From NCBI GenBank assembly GCA_003520105.1, contig DOVL01000114.1, positions 1 through 11,473 on the forward strand: a stretch of 11,473 nucleotides of DNA, in the 5' to 3' direction. Position numbers and translations under genes: made by a program. Positions within the stretch are counted from its first letter, which is position 1; each line of letters begins with the position of its first letter. Positions 6,642-11,473 of the stretch are shown here, piece by piece. Origin of the DNA: Lachnospiraceae bacterium. Its GTDB lineage: Bacteria; Bacillota; Clostridia; Lachnospirales; Lachnospiraceae. A model generated the notes under the pieces. That model ran no database searches, was not told the origin of the DNA, and saw nothing but the letters and a program-made list of their open reading frames with translations.

Positions 6642-8047
6642 AGAAAAAGAAATTCTTACGTGCTTTCGTTTCTACACTCCTTGTTGGAAGTATGGCTTTG
6701 ACAGGATGCGGAAAAAAGGATGATGACAAGAAGGAAGACAAGACAACAGCTGCGCCTACAACAGAAGCTACTCAGGGCGGCAACGATGGCACAACTGAGG
6801 GCTCTACAGACAATGGTGGTGCCGGTTATGATGAGTGTACCATCACATTTGACTGGTGGGGTGGTGACTCAAGACATGAAGCTACACAGGCAGCTGTTGA
6901 TGCATTCATGAAGAAGTATCCTGGAATCAAGGTTGAGGTAAACTTTGGTGCATGGTCTGACTGGGAGACAGCTAAGGCTGCAGAGTATATCTCAGGAAAC
7001 AACCCTGATGTTCAGCAGACAAACTTTGACTGGATCGGAAAGTACGATGCAGACGGAACAACATATCTTGACCTGAATACTGTTTCAGATGTTCTTGATC
7101 TTTCACAGTATTCTGACGAAGTTCTTGCTAAGACAGTAGATTCGAAGGGCGGTATCGCTGGTATCCCTGTTTCACTTACAGGACGTACATTCTACTGGAA
7201 CAAGGCAACATTTGAGAAGGCTGGTCTTGCTACTCCTACAACACTTGATGAACTTGTATCAGCAGGTGCTGTATTCAAGGATAAGCTTGGTGAGGATTAT
7301 TATCCACTTGTAATCGGTGAGTATGACAGAATGATCCTTATGACATATTACCTTCAGGCTAAGACAGGCGAGCCTATCATCAACGAGAATGGCAACCTTA
7401 CAGTTACTCAGGATCAGATCAAGGAAGGTCTTGAGTGGATCAAGTCTCTTGAAGATGCACATGTAATCCCTACAATGGCTTACATCCTTGGTGAGGGTGC
7501 AGATTCAATGGATAAGTCACAGAGATTCATCAATGGTCAGTATGCAGGTATCTTCGAGTGGGATTCATCTCCAAAGAAATACATCTCAGCACTTGGCGAT
7601 AACGGTTCTGATCTCGTAGTTGGTAACGTATTCCCAGAACTTAAGTCTTACACAAAGGTTTCACTTATGTTCTCTATCAGTGCTAATTCAAAGCACCCAC
7701 GTGAGGCTGCTATGCTTCTTAACTTTATGCTCAATGATCCAGAAGGTATCGAGATCATGAAGACAGAGCGTGGTATCCCAGAGTCAAAGATAGCTTACGA
7801 TACACTTAGCGCTGCAGGTGCACTTGATGCTGTATCAGCAGAAGCACATGAACAGGTTATGAATTCAGAACCACTGTACTGGAATCCACTTTTTGATGAT
7901 TCATCACTTAAGGGTGGTTCAGCAGCATATACAACAGTATTCCAGCAGTATTCATATGGTATGGATGCAGGTGGATCAAAGTATAAGGTTGATGACGCAG
8001 CTAAGGAGCTTTACAATGCTATGACAGCTGTTGCTCCGGCAAAGTAA
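6638..8047 (+). CDS. Carbohydrate ABC transporter substrate-binding lipoprotein (CUT1 type)
   Basis: Captures a sugar outside the cell and delivers it to the permease pair encoded next. The 469-residue protein begins with a lipoprotein signal peptide: KKKK, a hydrophobic core at 9-21, and lipobox LTGC with Cys24 as the lipidated residue. Residues 25-65 form a hydrophilic Lys/Asp then Thr/Gly/Glu-rich linker. The mature domain starts around CTITFDWWGGDSRHEATQAAVDAFMKKYPGIKVEV, typical of SBP family 1 oligosaccharide binders. Ribosome site AGGAGGA (6624-6630) lies eight bases before ATG. Codon choice is strongly biased (leucine is nearly always CTT), unlike the start of the next gene, as expected for a highly expressed protein. 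A large hairpin follows the gene. The ligand is unproven; location suggests oligogalacturonide or a related pectin fragment. Confidence 0.92.
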   Translation: MKKKKFLRAFVSTLLVGSMALTGCGKKDDDKKEDKTTAAPTTEATQGGNDGTTEGSTDNGGAGYDECTITFDWWGGDSRHEATQAAVDAFMKKYPGIKVEVNFGAWSDWETAKAAEYISGNNPDVQQTNFDWIGKYDADGTTYLDLNTVSDVLDLSQYSDEVLAKTVDSKGGIAGIPVSLTGRTFYWNKATFEKAGLATPTTLDELVSAGAVFKDKLGEDYYPLVIGEYDRMILMTYYLQAKTGEPIINENGNLTVTQDQIKEGLEWIKSLEDAHVIPTMAYILGEGADSMDKSQRFINGQYAGIFEWDSSPKKYISALGDNGSDLVVGNVFPELKSYTKVSLMFSISANSKHPREAAMLLNFMLNDPEGIEIMKTERGIPESKIAYDTLSAAGALDAVSAEAHEQVMNSEPLYWNPLFDDSSLKGGSAAYTTVFQQYSYGMDAGGSKYKVDDAAKELYNAMTAVAPAK

Positions 8048-8080
8048 TAAGTGAGCAATAACTAAACCTCATTAATAAAT

Positions 8081-8120
8081 AGCCTGTTGTATAAGACAAC
8101 AACATCTTATATGACAGGCT
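8081..8120 (+). other. Long intercistronic hairpin after the binding-protein gene
   Basis: AGCCTGT (8081-8087) pairs with ACAGGCT (8114-8120), and TATAAGA (8090-8096) with TCTTATA (8105-8111), joined by TG opposite TG, which form two G-U wobbles in RNA. The result is a continuous 16-pair stem with the 8-base loop CAACAACA. It is followed by A-rich, not T-rich, sequence, so it is not a canonical rho-independent terminator for the plus strand. The likely role is to protect the 3' end of binding-protein mRNA and lower downstream expression, as known for other binding-protein operons. Confidence 0.75.
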
Positions 8121-8147
8121 ATAAAAAAATAAGAGCAGGAGAAAAAG

Positions 8148-9050
8148 ATGAGTAAATTTAAAAAATTCAGAAAACGGAATGTGGGGTTCCTCTTTATCAT
8201 TCCGTGGTTAATAGGTTTTCTCGTATTTAAATTATATCCGTTCTTATCTTCACTTTATTACAGCTTCACAGACTACAATCTCTTTAAGGGTAAATCTGAT
8301 GGATTTACATTACAGAATTACAAGGACGTATTTAATGTTCCTATAGAGAAGAGAGCTCTGATAACAACATTTAAATATGCTTTCATGACAGTTCCGCTTA
8401 AATTAGTATTTGCGCTTTTTATAGCATACATACTTAATTTCAAGTTAAAGGGTGTTAACTTCTATAGAACAGCATATTATATCCCATCTATTCTTGGTGG
8501 TTCCGTTGCTATCTCAGTACTGTGGAAAGCTCTTTTCAGTGATAACGGACTTATCAGAAATGGTTTCGCGGCAATCGGAGTTGATGCGCCGCACTTTATG
8601 TCAGATCCAAAGTGGGCACTCTTTATGATTTCCCTGCTGCGTGTATGGCAGTTTGGATCGGCCATGGTCGTGTTCCTGGCGGCACTAAAAGGTGTTCCGA
8701 CCGAACTCTACGAAGCGGCGGCTATTGACGGCGCCGGCAAGGCAAAGCAGTTCTTCAAGATCACACTTCCGCTTATTACACCTGTTATTTTCTACAATCT
8801 CGTTACACAGCTTGTACAGGCGTTCCAGGAATTCAACGGACCTTATATCATTACAAAAGGTGGCCCGCTTGGTTCAACCACACTTATGTCACTTCTTATT
8901 TACAACAATGCGTTTACTTCATATAACATGGGTAAAGCAAGTGCTCAGGCATGGGTACTCTTCGTTATACTTATGGTATTTACGGTTATCGCATTCGCAA
9001 CCCAGAGATATTGGGTATACTATTCAGATGATGAGGAAGGAGGTAAATAA
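8148..9050 (+). CDS. CUT1 sugar ABC transporter permease (MalF/UgpA type)
   Basis: One of two inner-membrane subunits forming the sugar channel. The 300-residue protein has about six hydrophobic segments, near 12-39, 72-97, 108-129, 157-179, 208-225 and 268-289. The ATPase-contact EAA loop is clear: EAAAIDGAGKAKQFFKITLP at 189-208, with the expected Gly195. The short N-terminus (first helix from residue 12) is the UgpA/LacF form, without the extra domain of Escherichia MalF. AGGAG precedes ATG 8148 at about seven bases. It follows the binding-protein gene by 100 bases containing the hairpin, and is separated from the second permease by 2 bases. No ATP-binding subunit is encoded here, so a shared MsmK/UgpC-like ATPase elsewhere is inferred. 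Substrate cannot be read from the sequence. Confidence 0.93.
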   Translation: MSKFKKFRKRNVGFLFIIPWLIGFLVFKLYPFLSSLYYSFTDYNLFKGKSDGFTLQNYKDVFNVPIEKRALITTFKYAFMTVPLKLVFALFIAYILNFKLKGVNFYRTAYYIPSILGGSVAISVLWKALFSDNGLIRNGFAAIGVDAPHFMSDPKWALFMISLLRVWQFGSAMVVFLAALKGVPTELYEAAAIDGAGKAKQFFKITLPLITPVIFYNLVTQLVQAFQEFNGPYIITKGGPLGSTTLMSLLIYNNAFTSYNMGKASAQAWVLFVILMVFTVIAFATQRYWVYYSDDEEGGK

Positions 9051-9052
9051 AT

Positions 9053-10072
9053 ATGCCAATTGTTAGCATTGATAATGAAAACGATGAACAGAACAGTGCC
9101 GACAAGCCATATAATGCCTCCGATATGAGACGTGTGCCTGTTGGAGCAGCATCCGCTGCGCCGGAGAAGGTTGTTATCAAGAGACCTCAGTCTGCACAGC
9201 TGAGAGAATCCTATAAGAGGATTGCCAGAAGAAGAAGGATCAATACCGTTATACGTTATATCATACTTACGGTTGTAGGTCTGATAATGGTATATCCGCT
9301 TATCTGGATGGTAGGTGCAACCTTCAAGGATAATAGTGAGATATTCAAAACTATGAATCCTATCCCTATTAAGACAACGTTAAACGGTTACAAGAATGCT
9401 GTAAAGAGCTACGGTGGAAACATCAACATCTGGAAGGCAATGCTTAACACATATTCTTATGTTATTCCTGAGGTTATCCTTACAATAATCTCATCAGTAC
9501 TTACAGCATATGGTTTCGCAAGATTTAAGTTCGTTGGTCATAAGGTGCTTTTCGCACTCATGATGGCAATGCTCTTCCTTCCACAGGTTGTACTTAATAT
9601 TCCTCAGTACCTCCTCTTCAATAAGTTCGGATGGGTTGGATCAAACCTCTACCTTCCACTTATCGTACCGACAGCATTTGCTACTGAGACGTATTTCATA
9701 TTCATGCTCATCCAGTTCCTAAGGGGTGTTCCTAAGGAAATGGAAGAAGCGGCAAAGATTGACGGCTGTAACTCAATGAAGACTCTTGTCAAGATCATCA
9801 TTCCTATGATCCTGCCGGCAATCGTATCATGTGCACTGTTTAAGTTTATGTGGTCTTCAAATGACTTCCTTGGACCACTCCTTTACGTAAATAATCCGGC
9901 AAAATATCCGGCAACTATCTTCGTTAAGCTGTCAATGGATAGTGATGCAGGTTTTGATTGGAACCGAGTTCTTGCAACTTCACTTATTTCGATCATACCT
10001 AATATCATCGTATTCTTCGCAGCACAGAATCAGTTCGTTGAAGGTGTTTCTGCAGGTGGTGTAAAGGGTTAA
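9053..10072 (+). CDS. CUT1 sugar ABC transporter permease (MalG/UgpE type) with N-terminal extension
   Basis: Second membrane subunit of the transporter. The 339-residue protein has hydrophobic segments near 66-88, 135-157, 165-185, 200-220, 246-265 and 308-324, with the EAA loop EEAAKIDGCNSMKTLVKIIIP at 231-251. Typical family members are about 270-300 residues; here some 65 charged, polar residues precede the first helix, acidic at 7-18 and strongly basic at 51-63 (RESYKRIARRRR). ATG 9053 is well supported by AAGGAGG, which overlaps the last codons of the first permease, so the extension seems real and the two genes are likely translationally coupled. The basic end should hold the extension in the cytoplasm. 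What it does is unknown. Confidence 0.92.
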   Translation: MPIVSIDNENDEQNSADKPYNASDMRRVPVGAASAAPEKVVIKRPQSAQLRESYKRIARRRRINTVIRYIILTVVGLIMVYPLIWMVGATFKDNSEIFKTMNPIPIKTTLNGYKNAVKSYGGNINIWKAMLNTYSYVIPEVILTIISSVLTAYGFARFKFVGHKVLFALMMAMLFLPQVVLNIPQYLLFNKFGWVGSNLYLPLIVPTAFATETYFIFMLIQFLRGVPKEMEEAAKIDGCNSMKTLVKIIIPMILPAIVSCALFKFMWSSNDFLGPLLYVNNPAKYPATIFVKLSMDSDAGFDWNRVLATSLISIIPNIIVFFAAQNQFVEGVSAGGVKG

Positions 10073-10115
10073 GATTAACCTATTGGTTTGAACTATTATT
10101 AAATGAGGTGGCAGT

Positions 10116-10808
10116 ATGTTGAGAGGAATATTTAGTCCGGATAATCCGGTTTGGAGATTTTTTATCCTTGTGGGAAGAATCTGGTGGCTTAATATTTTGT
10201 GGCTGATATGTTCACTCCCTATATTTACCATAGGGGCTTCAACTACTGCCCTCATTTATAGTTGTATGAAGCTGAGGAAAGATGAAGGGTATCCTACAGA
10301 GAACTTCTTCAAATCCTTTAAGCAGAATTTCAAGCAGGGTACACTGCTTGGACTTATTTATATCTTTGCAGGGGCATTGATAGGTTTGGGACTTATATTC
10401 TGGAATCATTCGACAATCCCCGGCGCAAAACTTGCATGGGCAGTTGTACTTTGTATAGGTATTCTTTACTTTATATCGATACTATATGTATTTGCGATAC
10501 AGTCAAGATTTATAAATCCGATCAAGGATACAATACGTTATTCTATCCTTATGGCATTCACAAACTTTAAGGAGACTGTATTTATAGCGCTTATAGTTAT
10601 AGGCCTTGTATTCGCAAATCTGTTTTCTATGATCGTTGTAACCTTTGTAACGGTTAATATTGGCCTGGCAATCGTAATGTATCTGATCGCGATGCATTAT
10701 GAAGAGGTGTTTAAAAAGTATATGCCTGAACCGGAAGCCCAGGAATCCTATCTCGATGTTTTGGAGAGAGAAGTGGAATCCGGTAAGAAGAAAAGAAGAT
10801 ACAGATAG
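10116..10808 (+). CDS. YesL-type DUF624 membrane protein
   Basis: A 230-residue membrane protein matching the DUF624/YesL family, whose members often lie beside CUT1 transporters in Firmicutes, including the Bacillus subtilis rhamnogalacturonan cluster. The N-terminus (MLRGIFSPDNPVWRFF, then WWLNILWLICSLPIFTIGASTTALIY) is typical of the family. Hydrophobic segments lie near 17-47, 75-95, 106-129 and 153-192 (two passes), followed by a charged cytoplasmic tail ending GKKKRRYR. GAGGTGG lies about five bases before ATG 10116, and the gap to the upstream permease is 43 bases, so it belongs to the transporter operon. No biochemical function is established; an accessory role in transport or its regulation is inferred from repeated association only. 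Confidence 0.85.
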   Translation: MLRGIFSPDNPVWRFFILVGRIWWLNILWLICSLPIFTIGASTTALIYSCMKLRKDEGYPTENFFKSFKQNFKQGTLLGLIYIFAGALIGLGLIFWNHSTIPGAKLAWAVVLCIGILYFISILYVFAIQSRFINPIKDTIRYSILMAFTNFKETVFIALIVIGLVFANLFSMIVVTFVTVNIGLAIVMYLIAMHYEEVFKKYMPEPEAQESYLDVLEREVESGKKKRRYR

Positions 10809-10865
10809 ATATCTATATAGAAAATCATCACAGACAGTTAAACAGTTTTATAATCGGAGAAGAAA

Positions 10866-11473
10866 ATGCAGTTAGGACTAAGACTCCATGATGCCAGGAA
10901 ATTACCGCTTTCAGAGAGCTTACGTGACGTCAAGGCTCAGGGCTTTAGTTGCGTTCATCTGGCATTATCTAAGATTGAAGGTCAGACATCTGATATAGAT
11001 GCGCTGACACCGGGATACGCTATGTATCTCAGACATGAATTCGAAATTGCAGGACTGGACATAGCGGTCCTTGGAAATTATCTGAATCTTGCACATCCTG
11101 ACAAGGATAAGCTGAAAGAAATCCAGAGAAAATATATGGCTCATCTGAGATTTGCTTCACTTCTCGGATGCAGCGTGGTAGGTACTGAGACCGGCGCGCC
11201 AAATCCAACCTACAGCTATGACAAGGAAAGCTGCCATAGCAGAGAAGCGCTGGAGATTTTTATTGAAAATGTTAAACCGGTTGTTGAATACGCTGAGAAA
11301 TGCGGCGTTATTCTGGCTATCGAGCCGGTTTACAAGCATATTGTTTATAATCCAGAAAGGGCGCGGGAGGTCCTTGACCGTATAGCATCGCCTAATCTAC
11401 AGATTATTTTTGATCCGGTCAATCTGCTTCATCCGGATAATCTTGATAGAAGGGATGAGGTTATCAGCGAGGC
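10866..11473 (+). CDS. Sugar phosphate isomerase/epimerase-like TIM-barrel protein, 3' end cut by window edge
   Basis: The open frame starts MQLGLRLHDARKLPLSESL at ATG 10866 and runs to the window end (202 full codons, no stop). GGAGAAG lies just upstream at good spacing. It has the pattern of the xylose-isomerase-like / AP-endonuclease-2 barrel family: LGCSVVGTETG (100-110), ending a strand with an acidic residue; VILAIEPV with probable metal ligand Glu153; and LQIIFDPVNLLHP with Asp183 and possibly His189. Family members are usually about 270-290 residues, so perhaps a quarter to a third is missing. It follows the yesL-like gene by 57 bases on the same strand, so it is probably in the same operon. 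It may isomerise or epimerise the imported sugar or a derivative; the substrate cannot be told from sequence. Confidence 0.82.
   Translation, partial: MQLGLRLHDARKLPLSESLRDVKAQGFSCVHLALSKIEGQTSDIDALTPGYAMYLRHEFEIAGLDIAVLGNYLNLAHPDKDKLKEIQRKYMAHLRFASLLGCSVVGTETGAPNPTYSYDKESCHSREALEIFIENVKPVVEYAEKCGVILAIEPVYKHIVYNPERAREVLDRIASPNLQIIFDPVNLLHPDNLDRRDEVISE

Noticed and set aside
8692..9066. 124-residue plus-strand ORF overlapping the first permease and the start of the second
   Set aside because: Out-of-frame shadow of the conserved EAA-loop region; no independent ribosome site or domain.
10078..10089. Small inverted repeat AACC-TATT-GGTT after the second permease
   Set aside because: Only four pairs and no T-run; too weak to call a terminator or regulatory site.
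1..11473. CRISPR arrays, transposons, phage or toxin-antitoxin modules, tRNA or rRNA
   Set aside because: No direct-repeat arrays, terminal inverted repeats, recombinase motifs or RNA-gene signatures were seen by eye; almost all sequence is accounted for by the metabolic and transport genes.

Overview
The window looks like a pectin / galacturonate utilisation locus from an anaerobic Gram-positive Firmicute, most likely a gut or rumen member of the Lachnospiraceae (Butyrivibrio, Lachnospira or Pseudobutyrivibrio type). Support for this is moderate: DNA is AT-leaning, Shine-Dalgarno sites are strong (AGGAGG type), the binding protein is a lipoprotein with a long low-complexity linker, the CUT1 transporter has no dedicated ATPase gene, a YesL-type (DUF624) protein is present, and cre/LacI-type operators are used. 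No rRNA, tRNA, CRISPR array, insertion sequence or phage gene was seen.

Layout. Bases 1-4447 (minus strand) hold a three-gene hexuronate operon read right to left: uxaC (uronate isomerase), uxaB (tagaturonate reductase) and uxaA (altronate dehydratase, cut by the left edge within its last few codons). Together they turn D-galacturonate into tagaturonate, altronate and then 2-keto-3-deoxygluconate. A well-formed sigma-A promoter precedes uxaC, with a perfect 18-bp palindrome just downstream of its -10. Divergently (plus strand) lies a short pectin methylesterase without a signal peptide. It ends 2 bp from a convergent AraC-family regulator. A 320-bp intergenic region follows, holding the regulator's extended -10 promoter, a second cre-like operator and an 18-codon leader ORF. 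Then a plus-strand operon starts: sugar-binding lipoprotein, two CUT1 permeases, a YesL-type membrane protein and a sugar-phosphate isomerase/epimerase-like TIM-barrel protein that runs off the right edge.

Inferred working model. The binding protein and the two permeases import a pectin-derived oligosaccharide, probably energised by a shared MsmK/UgpC-type ATPase encoded elsewhere. The cytoplasmic esterase removes methyl groups from imported galacturonides. Depolymerising enzymes outside the window release hexuronate, and UxaC/B/A degrade it. The AraC protein probably senses an intermediate. A LacI-family protein (CcpA or a local regulator) probably controls both the uxaCBA and transporter promoters through the matching palindromes. 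The substrate and regulators are inferred from context; the enzyme assignments rest on conserved motifs.
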